From NCBI GenBank assembly GCA_964501105.1, contig CAZCRG010000027.1, positions 1 to 18,207 on the forward strand: a DNA stretch of 18,207 nt. The letters are read 5' to 3'. How positions within the stretch are numbered: the first letter of the stretch is position 1; every line of letters starts with the position of its first letter. The notes below the pieces were generated by a model. It was not told where the DNA came from. It ran no database searches and saw nothing but the letters and a program-made list of their open reading frames with translations. The position numbers and the translations under genes were made by a program. This document shows positions 1-6,703 of this stretch, piece by piece. Source of the stretch: BMS3B sp964501105. Lineage in GTDB: Archaea > Hydrothermarchaeota > Hydrothermarchaeia > Hydrothermarchaeales > BMS3B.

Positions 1-648
1 CAGCGCTATGGTCCCAATCCCCTTGCTGGTAAGAGGACCTCAGCAGAGTCATGGGGTCCTGGGCACGGTGCCTCGAGAGTGCCCAGAGTTAAGGGTTCAA
101 GATACTCTGCCGCAGGCAGGGGTGCTTTTGCCCCCAGTACAGTTGGCGGTAGGAGGGCTCATCCTCCCACTGTGGAAAAGAATCTCTATGAGAAGATAAA
201 CAAGAAGGAAAAGAAGCTTGCCATTGCTTCAGCTCTTGCAGCTACTACTTCAAAGGAGCTTGTAGCAGCAAGAGGTCATAGAATTGATGCTGTAAAGGAG
301 ATACCTCTTGTGGTGGAGGATGGTCTGGAAGAGATAGCAAAAGCAAAGGAAGTAAGGGAAGTTTTTGAAGCTTTAGGTGTGTCTGATGACATTGAGAGAG
401 CAAGAGTTAAGAAAATAAGAGCAGGTAAGGGGAAAATGCGAGGCAGAAAGTACAGAAAGAAGAAGTCCCTGTTAATAGTTGTGAGCCAGGATAAAGGAAT
501 CTTTAGAGGAGCAAGGAACTTCCCTGGTGTTGATGTGGTTCTTGCAAGGAATGTTAGTGCAGAGGACTTAGCACCTGGCACTCATCCTGGAAGGCTCTGC
601 GTATATACTGAAAGCGCTCTCAAGGATATTGAAAGGAGGTTCTCATAA
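1..648 (+). CDS. rpl4: Large-subunit ribosomal protein uL4 (L4), 5' truncated by window edge
   Basis: uL4 binds 23S rRNA early in 50S assembly and reaches into the peptide exit tunnel. The reading frame is open from base 1 and gives 215 residues before a TAA stop. The visible part starts inside the long, Gly/Arg-rich tunnel-lining loop, with SAESWGPG and RVPRVKGSRY, which is the archaeal/eukaryotic L4 signature, and ends with the globular C-terminal part. Archaeal L4 is usually around 250 residues, so roughly 35-40 N-terminal residues lie outside the window. A GTG at 79 would give a shorter frame, but it is an internal valine of the conserved RVPRVKG stretch and not a start. The stop shares its last A with the ATG of uL23, and a GAAAGGAGGT motif just before the stop serves that gene. 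Confidence 0.97.
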   Translation, partial: QRYGPNPLAGKRTSAESWGPGHGASRVPRVKGSRYSAAGRGAFAPSTVGGRRAHPPTVEKNLYEKINKKEKKLAIASALAATTSKELVAARGHRIDAVKEIPLVVEDGLEEIAKAKEVREVFEALGVSDDIERARVKKIRAGKGKMRGRKYRKKKSLLIVVSQDKGIFRGARNFPGVDVVLARNVSAEDLAPGTHPGRLCVYTESALKDIERRFS

Positions 649-908
649 TGCATCACGAGGAAATTATACTTTATCCCAGTGTAACAGAAAAGACAATGAA
701 AACACTGGAGAGTGAGAACAAGCTTGTATTTATAGTGAATAGACAGGCAAATAAGAGACAGATAAAGGATGCAGTTGAGAAGCTCTATGAGGTTAAAGTT
801 AGTGGCATAAGGACTGTAATCACACCCAAAGGTGAAAAGAAAGCCTTTGTGACGCTTGCTCCAGAGTTTAAGGCTGAAGAGATAGCTACAAGAATTGGAA
901 TATTTTAG
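648..908 (+). CDS. rpl23: Large-subunit ribosomal protein uL23 (L23)
   Basis: uL23 is a small 23S rRNA-binding protein at the tunnel exit and part of the docking site for SRP and the translocon. The 86 residues match archaeal L23 in full: an N-terminal YPSVTEKTM, the central LVFIVNRQANKRQIKDAVE helix region, then VKVSGIRT and the KKAFVTL strand. It has the short archaeal form without the long eukaryotic N-terminal extension. The ATG overlaps the uL4 stop by one base (TAATG), and the Shine-Dalgarno sequence GGAGGT at 635-640 lies inside uL4, so translation is probably coupled. Confidence 0.97.
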   Translation: MHHEEIILYPSVTEKTMKTLESENKLVFIVNRQANKRQIKDAVEKLYEVKVSGIRTVITPKGEKKAFVTLAPEFKAEEIATRIGIF

Positions 909-917
909 GTGGTAATC

Positions 918-1637
918 ATGGGCAAACGTATTACTTCCCAGAGGCGTGGTCATGGAGGGAGTGTTTATAGAGCTCCCTCTCACAGATATGTTACAGATTT
1001 AAAGTACAGAAAGTATGATGAAGTAGAGAGGACAGGCAGTGTAAAGGCCGTGGTAAAGGATATAATCCATGCTCCAGAGAGGAGTGCCCCTCTTCTGTGT
1101 ATTGAGTATGAGGAAGGTGGCAAGGGTTATATGCTTGGCATAGAGGGTGTAAAGGTTGGGGATGTGATTGAGGTTGGAGCTAAGGCAAGGATAGCTCCCG
1201 GCAATGTTCTTCCTCTCGGTAGCATTCCTGATGGTACTCCAGTATGCAATATAGAGAACTTCCCGGGTGATGGCGGTTCTCTTGTTAGAGCCTCTGGCAA
1301 TTATGCTCTTGTTATAAATCACGAAGGCGACAATGTCACAGTGCAGCTTCCCAGCGGTCATCTTAAGACACTGAGATCTGCCTGCAGGGCAACAGTTGGT
1401 GTTGTCGCTGGTGGTGGAAGGTTAGACAAACCTGTGATGAAGGCAGGTAAGCGCTACCATATGCTAAGCTCAAAGGCCAAGTACTGGCCAATAGTGAGAA
1501 AGGTTGCTATGAATGTTGTAAATCACCCCTTCGGTGGTGGTTCACATGCTCCTGGTAAGCCAACTACAGTGTCCAGGAGAGTACCTCCTGGAAGGAAGGT
1601 TGGACTTATAGCAGCCAGGCGAACTGGAGGGAGATAG
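918..1637 (+). CDS. rpl2: Large-subunit ribosomal protein uL2 (L2)
   Basis: uL2 is a primary 23S rRNA-binding protein near the peptidyl transferase centre that helps join the subunits. The 239 residues start with MGKRITSQRRG, contain the YRAPSHRY motif typical of archaea, and end with NHPFGGGSHAPGKP and the basic RVPPGRKVGLIAARRTGGR tail, the hallmark of the family. The frame is open from a GTG at 909, but that GTG is part of the AGGTGG ribosome-binding site (907-912). The ATG at 918 gives the usual archaeal N terminus, so I start there. The uL23 stop TAG at 906-908 abuts the binding site. Confidence 0.97.
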   Translation: MGKRITSQRRGHGGSVYRAPSHRYVTDLKYRKYDEVERTGSVKAVVKDIIHAPERSAPLLCIEYEEGGKGYMLGIEGVKVGDVIEVGAKARIAPGNVLPLGSIPDGTPVCNIENFPGDGGSLVRASGNYALVINHEGDNVTVQLPSGHLKTLRSACRATVGVVAGGGRLDKPVMKAGKRYHMLSSKAKYWPIVRKVAMNVVNHPFGGGSHAPGKPTTVSRRVPPGRKVGLIAARRTGGR

Positions 1638-1639
1638 AT

Positions 1640-2035
1640 ATGGCAAGAAAAGTTTTTAAGTATCGCGGTCACACCCTTGAGGAACTTCAGGAAATGGGAA
1701 TTGATAAGTTTATAGAGCTTCTGCCTGCGAGACAGAGGCGCACTCTAAGAAGAGGCCTCTCGCCAAGGCAGAAGAAGCTTCTCCAGAAAATCAAGAGATT
1801 TAAGAATGGTGAAAAAGTTAAGCTGAGAACCCATGCAAGGGATCTGATTATACTCCCTGAGATGGTGGGCTTAACTATAGAGGTTCACAATGGAAAAGAG
1901 TTCCAGAGGGTTGAGATCAAAGAAGAAATGGTTGGTCACTATCTGGGTGAGTTCGCTCTGACAAGGAAAAGGGTACAGCACGGTTCCCCTGGTATGGGTG
2001 CTACCAGGTCAAGTATGTATGTGCCTCTCAAGTAG
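1640..2035 (+). CDS. rps19: Small-subunit ribosomal protein uS19 (S19)
   Basis: uS19 sits on the 30S head and forms an intersubunit bridge near the A-site tRNA. The 131-residue product carries the archaeal N-terminal part (KVFKYRGHTLEELQEM) and the conserved C-terminal block: KLRTHARDLIILPEMVG, then VHNGKEF, then MVGHYLGEFALTRKRVQHGSPGMGATRSS. It is longer than bacterial S19 (about 92 residues), as expected for archaea. The ATG comes two bases after the uL2 stop, with GGAGG at 1626-1630 as the ribosome-binding site. Confidence 0.97.
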   Translation: MARKVFKYRGHTLEELQEMGIDKFIELLPARQRRTLRRGLSPRQKKLLQKIKRFKNGEKVKLRTHARDLIILPEMVGLTIEVHNGKEFQRVEIKEEMVGHYLGEFALTRKRVQHGSPGMGATRSSMYVPLK

Positions 2036-2046
2036 GGTGATTTAAG

Positions 2047-2508
2047 ATGCCAAAACTTGGATATTCCTTTAAAGTTGAAGATGAAGGCAGAGTGGCAAAA
2101 GCTACTGGCAGAGCTCTGAGAATCTCACCAAAGTGGAGTATTGAACTTGCCAGAGAGCTTAAAGGAAAGAAACTTGCCCAGGCTAAGAGCTATCTCATGG
2201 ATATAATTGCTCAGAGGCGCTCTCTGCCCCTGAAGCGCTTTAATAAGGGTGTAGCCCATAGAAGTGACCTTGTTAAAGCCTGTGCTGGAAGGTATCCCAA
2301 GAAGGCTGCCCAGCACTTCCTCAAGCTTCTGGAGAGTGCTGAGAAGAATGCAGAATATAAGGGGCTGGATGTTGAGAAACTCTACATAAAGCATGCTATG
2401 GCTCAGAGGGGTCCCATAATAAGGGGCTTCCGGCCCAGAGCCTACGGCAGAGCTTCGCCAAAGAACAGACAGACAGCCCATGTTCAGATAATTCTGGAGG
2501 AAAGGTGA
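2047..2508 (+). CDS. rpl22: Large-subunit ribosomal protein uL22 (L22)
   Basis: uL22 binds 23S rRNA, and its beta-hairpin lines the peptide exit tunnel. The 153 residues are a full-length archaeal L22, starting MPKLGYSF. Recognisable parts are ATGRALRISPKWSIELARELKGK, the HAMAQRGP segment, and the tunnel-hairpin region around RGFRPRAYGRASPKNRQTAHVQI. A GGGTGA motif at 2035-2040, overlapping the uS19 stop, is the ribosome-binding site. The gene's own TGA stop at 2506-2508 lies inside the GGTGAT binding site of uS3. Confidence 0.97.
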   Translation: MPKLGYSFKVEDEGRVAKATGRALRISPKWSIELARELKGKKLAQAKSYLMDIIAQRRSLPLKRFNKGVAHRSDLVKACAGRYPKKAAQHFLKLLESAEKNAEYKGLDVEKLYIKHAMAQRGPIIRGFRPRAYGRASPKNRQTAHVQIILEER

Positions 2509-2509
2509 T
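2504..2509 (+). promoter_or_regulatory. Ribosome-binding site of uS3 containing the uL22 stop codon
   Basis: GGTGAT pairs with the AUCACC part of the archaeal 16S rRNA 3' end. The in-frame TGA stop of uL22 (2506-2508) lies wholly inside it, three bases before the uS3 ATG region, so a terminating ribosome sits on the next start site. Confidence 0.7.
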
Positions 2510-2512
2510 CTC

Positions 2513-3325
2513 ATGGCTCTTGAGAGGAAGTTCATTCAGGATAATTTAAGAAAATTGGAGGTTAAGGAGTACCTTCTCAAAGAGTTGAGCAGGGCAGGTA
2601 TAGGTGAAATTGATATTCAGAGGACTCCCCTGGGCACAAGAGTAATTATCAATGCGAGAAGGCCTGGCCTTGTTATCGGTAAGAAAGGTCTTGCCATAAG
2701 AAAGCTCACCACCATCCTAAGAACTCGCTTTGGTCTTGATAATCCTCAGGTTGAGGTTAATGAGTTAGAGGTGCCAGAGCTCAACCCCATAGTGATGGCA
2801 AAACAGGTAGCTGATGCCCTTGAGAGGGGTATCAACTTCAGAAGGGCTGCCTATACTGCTCTCAGACAGATAAGAGAGGCAGGAGCAAGAGGCGCCGAGA
2901 TAACCATATCAGGCAAGCTCACAGGTGAAAGAGCAAAGACTGTAAAGTTCACTGACGGCTTTCTCAAGCACTGCGGTGAGCCGGCCTTTAAGTTTCTGAG
3001 GGTTGGCTATGCTGTTGCTGCTCCCAAGCTAGGTGTCATTGGCGTTAAGGTAAAGATAATGCCGCCTGGTGTGAAGCTCCCCGATGATATAGAAATCAGA
3101 GACATAAAGTTTGAGGAAGAAGAAGAGGTCGAAGTTAAGGAGATGGAGAGAGAAGAAGTCAAGGAAATCATAGAGGAAATCAGAGAGCAGGAAGCAAAGG
3201 AAGAAGAGAAAGAAGTGGAGGAGAAAGAAGAGAAGGCTTCCAGTGAGCAGGCAGAGGAACAGGAAGAGGAGAAAGAGGAGACAGAAGTAAAGGCTGAAGA
3301 GAAAGAAGAGAAACAGGAGGCTTGA
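2513..3325 (+). CDS. rps3: Small-subunit ribosomal protein uS3 (S3) with a long acidic C-terminal tail
   Basis: uS3 lies at the mRNA entry channel of the 30S head. The N-terminal KH type-2 domain has its GxxG loop at residues 56-59 (VIGKKG), and the C-terminal S3 domain runs to about residue 190 (ARGAEITISGKLTGERA, then VGVKVKIMPPG). Residues 201-270 are unusual: 37 of 70 are Glu and 10 are Lys, with almost no hydrophobic residues, so this is a disordered or long charged-helix tail. Some archaeal S3 proteins carry charged extensions, but this one makes up a quarter of the protein. The tail is in frame with a clean TGA stop and precedes a good uL29 ribosome-binding site, so a sequencing frameshift is unlikely. 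Confidence 0.97.
   Translation: MALERKFIQDNLRKLEVKEYLLKELSRAGIGEIDIQRTPLGTRVIINARRPGLVIGKKGLAIRKLTTILRTRFGLDNPQVEVNELEVPELNPIVMAKQVADALERGINFRRAAYTALRQIREAGARGAEITISGKLTGERAKTVKFTDGFLKHCGEPAFKFLRVGYAVAAPKLGVIGVKVKIMPPGVKLPDDIEIRDIKFEEEEEVEVKEMEREEVKEIIEEIREQEAKEEEKEVEEKEEKASSEQAEEQEEEKEETEVKAEEKEEKQEA
3316..3320 (+). promoter_or_regulatory. Ribosome-binding site deciding the uL29 start
   Basis: GGAGG lies seven bases before the GTG at 3328 but only one base before the in-frame TTG at 3322. This spacing supports GTG as the true uL29 start. Confidence 0.7.
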
Positions 3326-3327
3326 AG

Positions 3328-3537
3328 GTGGCCATACTGAGAGCAGAAGAAATCAGAGAATTGAGTATCGAGCAGATGCAGGAGAAACTTAAGGAGCTCA
3401 AGCAGGAACTTTTCAGTGAGCGTTCAAAGAAGGCTGCAGGCGGTGCACCAGAAAATCCCGGAAGGATTAGGGAAATAAAGCGTACCATAGCAAGGATAAA
3501 TACAATAATGAGTGAAATCTCAAGGAAAGGAAGCTGA
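3328..3537 (+). CDS. rpl29: Large-subunit ribosomal protein uL29 (L29)
   Basis: uL29 is a small two-helix protein near the tunnel exit that contacts uL23. I use the GTG start, which gives 69 residues beginning MAILRAEEIRELS, the standard archaeal L29 N terminus. An in-frame TTG six bases earlier is too close to the GGAGG site. The body shows the L29 pattern: EKLKELKQELFSERSKKAAGGAPENPGRIREIKRTIARINTI. The gene starts just after the uS3 stop. The next gene is rnp1, with no eIF1/SUI1 gene between them. Confidence 0.95.
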   Translation: MAILRAEEIRELSIEQMQEKLKELKQELFSERSKKAAGGAPENPGRIREIKRTIARINTIMSEISRKGS

Positions 3538-3538
3538 A

Positions 3539-3799
3539 ATGATAACACCCAGGAATATCGTGAAACACGAACTCATAGGTCTCAAGTGTAGTGTAGTTGA
3601 GTCCAGTGACCCAACTCTCACTGGGCTCACAGGCATAGTGGTAGATGAAACAAGAAATATGCTGCACATTGAGGTAGAGGGTAAAGTAAAGAAGGTTCCA
3701 AAGGAGCACTGTGTATTTCTCTTTTATATTGAAGATAATGAGGTTACTGTTGAGGGCAAGAGAATACTTGCCAGACCAGAAGATAGAATAAAGAGGTGA
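3539..3799 (+). CDS. rnp1: Ribonuclease P protein component 1 (Rpp29/Pop4 homologue)
   Basis: Rnp1 is one of the archaeal RNase P proteins. It supports the catalytic RNA in removing 5' leaders from pre-tRNAs, working as a pair with Rpp21. The 86 residues start MITPRNIVKHELIGL and hold the Sm-like beta-barrel: LKCSVVESSDPTLTGLTGIVVDETRNMLHIE, then VPKEHCVFLF and GKRILARPEDRIKR, the family's C-terminal signature. The frame is open from a GTG at 3512 inside uL29, but the conserved N terminus begins at ATG 3539, two bases after the uL29 stop, with AGGAAAGGAAG upstream. Its place between uL29 and uS17 is conserved in many euryarchaea. Confidence 0.93.
   Translation: MITPRNIVKHELIGLKCSVVESSDPTLTGLTGIVVDETRNMLHIEVEGKVKKVPKEHCVFLFYIEDNEVTVEGKRILARPEDRIKR
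3795..3799 (+). promoter_or_regulatory. Ribosome-binding site of uS17 containing the rnp1 stop codon
   Basis: GGTGA carries the in-frame rnp1 stop TGA (3797-3799) and lies five bases before the uS17 ATG at 3805. The GTG inside it is in frame with uS17 but is not its start. Confidence 0.7.
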
Positions 3800-3804
3800 A
3801 GCTT

Positions 3805-4131
3805 ATGCGTGATATTGGTATAGATGTATCAAAGCCTGAGAAAGAATGCAACGATGATAACTGTCCCTTCCATGGGAGTCTCAAGGTTAGAGGTCAGATT
3901 ATTGAAGGTATAGTTGTCAGTGACAAGATGAAGAGGAGTGTTGTTGTGGAGAGAAACTACCTCAGGTATATTAAGAAGTATGAGCGTTATGAGCGCAGGA
4001 GATCAAGAATCTTTGCTCATAATCCAGAGTGTATCTCTGCTGAGGTTGGCGATAAGGTTAAGATTATGGAGTGCAGGCCCATAAGCAAGGGCAAGAGCTT
4101 TGTTGTAGTTGAAAAGGAGGTAAGTTCATGA
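3805..4131 (+). CDS. rps17: Small-subunit ribosomal protein uS17 (S17)
   Basis: uS17 is a primary 16S rRNA-binding protein of the 30S body with an OB-fold. The 108 residues include the archaeal N-terminal extension with CNDDNCPFHG, then LKVRGQIIEGIVVSDKMKRSVVVERNYLRYIKKYERYERR and the C-terminal GDKVKIMECRPISKGKSFVVVE. I start at ATG 3805 because the upstream in-frame GTG (3796) is part of the GGTGA ribosome-binding site. The 3' end overlaps the uL14 start (ATGA). Confidence 0.96.
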   Translation: MRDIGIDVSKPEKECNDDNCPFHGSLKVRGQIIEGIVVSDKMKRSVVVERNYLRYIKKYERYERRRSRIFAHNPECISAEVGDKVKIMECRPISKGKSFVVVEKEVSS

Positions 4132-4526
4132 GAGCCTTTAAGGCAAAGGTTACCAGAGCCTTGCCCAGTGGAGCCAGACTTCTTGTGGCTGATAATACAG
4201 GTGCAAAAGAAATAGAGATTATCCAGGTTATTGGTTTAAAGGGTACAAGGCGAAGGATGCCCACTGCTGGCGTTGGCGACCTTGTTGTGGCCAGTGTTAA
4301 GAAGGGTACTCCTGAAATGAGGAAGCAGAAGGTGAATGCTGTAATAATAAGGCAGAGAAAGGAGTACAGAAGAAGAGATGGCACCAGGATAAAGTTTGAG
4401 GACAATGCAGCAGTTATAACCAATGAGAAGGGTGAGCCCAAGGGCTCTGAAATAAAAGGTGCTGTTGCAAAGGAAGCTGTTGAGAGGTGGCAGCAGCTTG
4501 CCAGTGCTGCCAGTATAATAGTGTAG
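4128..4526 (+). CDS. rpl14: Large-subunit ribosomal protein uL14 (L14)
   Basis: uL14 lies on the intersubunit face of the 50S, where it forms bridges and is a target of the anti-association factor aIF6. The 132 residues show the family core: ARLLVADNTGAKEIEIIQV, RRRMPTAGVGDLVVASVKKGTPEMRKQKVNAVIIRQRKEYRR, DGTRIKFEDNAAVI and a C-terminal IKGAVAKEAVERW helix. ATGA overlap with uS17 and a strong AAGGAGGT site at 4114-4121 point to coupled translation. Confidence 0.97.
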   Translation: MRAFKAKVTRALPSGARLLVADNTGAKEIEIIQVIGLKGTRRRMPTAGVGDLVVASVKKGTPEMRKQKVNAVIIRQRKEYRRRDGTRIKFEDNAAVITNEKGEPKGSEIKGAVAKEAVERWQQLASAASIIV

Positions 4527-4535
4527 GTGATGCTC

Positions 4536-4886
4536 ATGGTATCAAAAAAGCCGGGTAAGCAGAGGAAAGCTCTTTACACTGCCCCCCTGCACAAGAGGCA
4601 CAAGTTTCTCAGTGCTCCTCTCAGTGAGGAGTTGAGAAAGGAGTACAAGAAGAGGAGTATCCCAGTGCGCAAAGGCGACACAGTTAAGATAGTCAGGGGT
4701 GACTTTAAGGATACTGAGGGAGTAGTTCAGAAAGTTCTCCTTAAGGAGAGCAGGATATATGTTGCTGGAGCTGTAATTCCTAAAGCAGATGGTAGTGAAC
4801 GCTTCTATCCAGTTCACCCTTCAAATGTTGTGATAACCAAATTAGAGCTCAAAGACGAAAAAAGAAAAAAGGTACTTGAGAGGTAG
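4536..4886 (+). CDS. rpl24: Large-subunit ribosomal protein uL24 (L24)
   Basis: uL24 starts 50S assembly by binding 23S rRNA domain I and later lies at the tunnel exit. The 116 residues begin MVSKKPGKQRKALYTAPLHKR, a typical archaeal L24 start, and hold a KOW motif at VRKGDTVKIVRGDFKDTEGVV. The open frame reaches up to a GTG at 4527 and an ATG at 4530, but both lie in the AGGTGAT ribosome-binding site (4525-4531). ATG 4536 matches the family start. The uL14 stop TAG overlaps that site. Confidence 0.96.
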   Translation: MVSKKPGKQRKALYTAPLHKRHKFLSAPLSEELRKEYKKRSIPVRKGDTVKIVRGDFKDTEGVVQKVLLKESRIYVAGAVIPKADGSERFYPVHPSNVVITKLELKDEKRKKVLER

Positions 4887-4891
4887 AAAAA

Positions 4892-5632
4892 ATGAGCAGA
4901 CATGCAAAAAGATTAACTGCACCAAAAACTCTGCAGATTCCAAGGAAAGAGCACAAGTTTATAGTCAAGCCCTCCCCAGGGCCTCACAATTATGAGACTT
5001 CCCTTCCTCTTCTGGTAGTGGTAAGGGATATGCTTGGGCTTGCTAAAAACTCAAGAGAAGCAAGGAAAATTATAAAGAGTGGTAAGGTTCTTGTTGATGG
5101 CAGAATTAGAAAGGACCACAAGTTCCCCATAGGTTTGATGGATATACTCGAGATTCCAGAGGCTGAGATAACAAAGATAGTCATGATAAACAGGAAGGGA
5201 AGGCTTGTCCTCAGAGATATAGATAAAGAGGCAGCCAGAACAAAGCTCTACAAAATAAGAAATAAGACAATTCTCAAGGGCGGAAATCTTCAGCTCAATC
5301 TTCATGACGGAACAAACCTCTTAATACCTGTGGAGAACCCTGAAAACCCTGAAGAAGATATTTATGACACCAAGGATACCCTCATTGTTACCCTTGGTGA
5401 TAAGAAGATAGAAAAGCACATTAAATATAAAGAAGGCAACCTTGCCTATATCACAGGTGGCTCTCACAGAGGTGAGATAGCCAGAATAAAAGAAATAAAG
5501 AAGGTAAGAAGCCCGATTCCCAATGAGGTTGTTCTGGAAGGAAAGGATGGCAGGACTTTTGAGACCATAGAGGATTATGTCTTTGTTATAGGCGAGGAAA
5601 GTTCAGCTCTGCCTGAGGAGGTGTTCTCATGA
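4892..5632 (+). CDS. rps4e: Small-subunit ribosomal protein eS4 (S4e)
   Basis: eS4 is found only in archaea and eukaryotes and binds 16S rRNA on the 30S body. The 246 residues begin MSRHAKRLTAPKTLQIPRKE, followed by an S4-like RNA-binding domain around residues 40-105 (LGLAKNSREARKIIKSGKVLVDGRIRKDHKFPIGLMD), the central eS4 domain, and a KOW-like segment (GNLAYITGGSHRGEIARIKEI). Its length is as expected for archaea. The gene follows uL24 after five bases, and its TGA overlaps the uL5 ATG. Confidence 0.97.
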   Translation: MSRHAKRLTAPKTLQIPRKEHKFIVKPSPGPHNYETSLPLLVVVRDMLGLAKNSREARKIIKSGKVLVDGRIRKDHKFPIGLMDILEIPEAEITKIVMINRKGRLVLRDIDKEAARTKLYKIRNKTILKGGNLQLNLHDGTNLLIPVENPENPEEDIYDTKDTLIVTLGDKKIEKHIKYKEGNLAYITGGSHRGEIARIKEIKKVRSPIPNEVVLEGKDGRTFETIEDYVFVIGEESSALPEEVFS

Positions 5633-6138
5633 ACCCCATGAGGCAGCTCAGAATAGCCAGTGTTACAGTAAATATGGGTGTAGGTGAAGGAGGAGAAAGG
5701 CTAGTCAAGGCAGAAAAGCTCCTTGAACAACTTACTGGGCAGAAACCAATAAGGAGAATAGCTAAAAAGACAATTCAGCCCTTTGGAATAAGGAAGGGCT
5801 TACCCATAGCCTGTAAGGTTACTCTCAGAAAGGATAAAGCTATAGATTTCCTGAAACGTGCTTTTGAAGCAAAAGATAATAGACTTAAAGCCAGAAATTT
5901 TGATGAACTTGGAAATTTTTCTTTTGGTATCAGAGAACATATTGATTTACCCGGGGTAAAATATGACCCAAATGTTGGTATTTTTGGGATGGACATAAAT
6001 GTGTGTATAGAGAGGCCAGGCTATAGAGTAAAGAAGAGATCCCTCAGAAAATCAAAGATAGGTAAAAAGCACTTGGTTACAAAGGATGAATCCATAGAAT
6101 TCATAAAAAAGGAATTTAATGTCCAGGTGGAGGATTGA
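5629..6138 (+). CDS. rpl5: Large-subunit ribosomal protein uL5 (L5)
   Basis: uL5 binds 5S rRNA in the central protuberance and contacts P-site tRNA. The 169 residues begin MNPMRQLRI, typical of archaea, with VTVNMGVGEGGERLVKAEKLLEQLTGQKP and the central FGIREHIDLPGVKYDPNVGIFGMD motif. An internal ATG at 5638 would drop the conserved first three residues, so I use 5629, which overlaps the eS4 stop as ATGA. GAGGAGGTG at 5615-5623 is the ribosome-binding site. Confidence 0.97.
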   Translation: MNPMRQLRIASVTVNMGVGEGGERLVKAEKLLEQLTGQKPIRRIAKKTIQPFGIRKGLPIACKVTLRKDKAIDFLKRAFEAKDNRLKARNFDELGNFSFGIREHIDLPGVKYDPNVGIFGMDINVCIERPGYRVKKRSLRKSKIGKKHLVTKDESIEFIKKEFNVQVED

Positions 6139-6142
6139 GATC

Positions 6143-6292
6143 ATGGAAGAGAAAAAGAGAGTGGGCAAGGGCACAAGAAAGTGCAGAAGATGTGGTTCTC
6201 ATGGCCCTGTTATAAGGAGATATGGGCTTTATATTTGCAGACACTGTTTCAGAGAAATTGCTCCAGAAATAGGATTTAAAAAATATGAGTGA
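6143..6292 (+). CDS. rps14: Small-subunit ribosomal protein uS14 (S14), zinc-binding form
   Basis: uS14 lies in the 30S head. This short gene encodes 49 residues starting MEEKKRVGKGTRKCRRCGSHG. Two CxxC pairs, Cys14/Cys17 and Cys32/Cys35, form the zinc knuckle of the archaeal type, and the C terminus FREIAPEIGFKKYE is the conserved S14 end. It fills the gap between uL5 and uS8, the normal place. A GGTGGAGG site at 6126-6133 precedes the ATG. Its TGA overlaps the GAGGTG ribosome-binding site of uS8. Confidence 0.95.
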   Translation: MEEKKRVGKGTRKCRRCGSHGPVIRRYGLYICRHCFREIAPEIGFKKYE

Positions 6293-6303
6293 GGTGCATT
6301 TTA

Positions 6304-6693
6304 ATGCAGATAGATCCACTGGCAGATGCATTATCTAACCTGAAAAATAATGAGCACGCAGGTAACTTAAGCTGTATAATTAAACCATCTTCAAAGCTAA
6401 TAGGCAATGTCCTTAAGGTTATGCAGGAGTATGGTTATATTGGAGAGTTTGAGTATATTGATGACGGCAAGGCTGGGATTTTCAGAGTACAGCTAAATGG
6501 AAAAATAAATGATTGTGGCGTTATAAGGCCTAGGTACCCTGTTGGTGCACTGGAATTTGAGAAGTTTGAAAAACGTTTCCTTCCTGCCAGAGATTTTGGT
6601 ATTCTTGTAGTTTCAACCACTCAGGGTATAATGTCTCACGAAAAAGCCAAAGAGCTAAATATAGGCGGCAGGCTGGTTGCCTACGTTTACTGA
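6304..6693 (+). CDS. rps8: Small-subunit ribosomal protein uS8 (S8)
   Basis: uS8 binds helix 21 of 16S rRNA early in 30S assembly. The 129 residues begin MQIDPLADALSNLKNNE and include KPSSKLIGNVLKVMQEYGYIGEFEYIDDGKAGIFRVQLNG, RPRYPV, FEKRFLPARDFGILVVSTTQGIMSHEKAKE and the terminal GGRLVAYVY. The open frame extends to a GTG at 6289 inside uS14, but ATG 6304 gives the family start and follows GAGGTG at 6291-6296. The gene sits eleven bases after the uS14 stop. Confidence 0.97.
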   Translation: MQIDPLADALSNLKNNEHAGNLSCIIKPSSKLIGNVLKVMQEYGYIGEFEYIDDGKAGIFRVQLNGKINDCGVIRPRYPVGALEFEKFEKRFLPARDFGILVVSTTQGIMSHEKAKELNIGGRLVAYVY

Positions 6694-6703
6694 GGTGGAA
6701 GCC

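Noticed and set aside
79..648. GTG at 79 as the start of the uL4 gene
   Set aside because: The same frame is open to base 1 and encodes conserved L4 sequence before this point; the GTG codes for the Val of RVPRVKG.
582..983. 133-codon minus-strand open frame across uL4, uL23 and uL2
   Set aside because: It spans three real plus-strand genes, and its product has no family resemblance.
3512..3538. GTG at 3512 as an extended start for rnp1
   Set aside because: The added residues come from uL29 sequence and are not part of the family N terminus, which starts at ATG 3539.
3180..3548. Minus-strand open frame opposite the uS3 tail and uL29
   Set aside because: It is a shadow of the GA-rich purine tract (Leu/Pro/Ser-rich translation) and has no recognisable family or ribosome-binding site.
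4064..4537. 157-codon minus-strand open frame opposite uL14
   Set aside because: It lies wholly over a well-conserved ribosomal gene and its translation is low-complexity hydrophobic without motifs.
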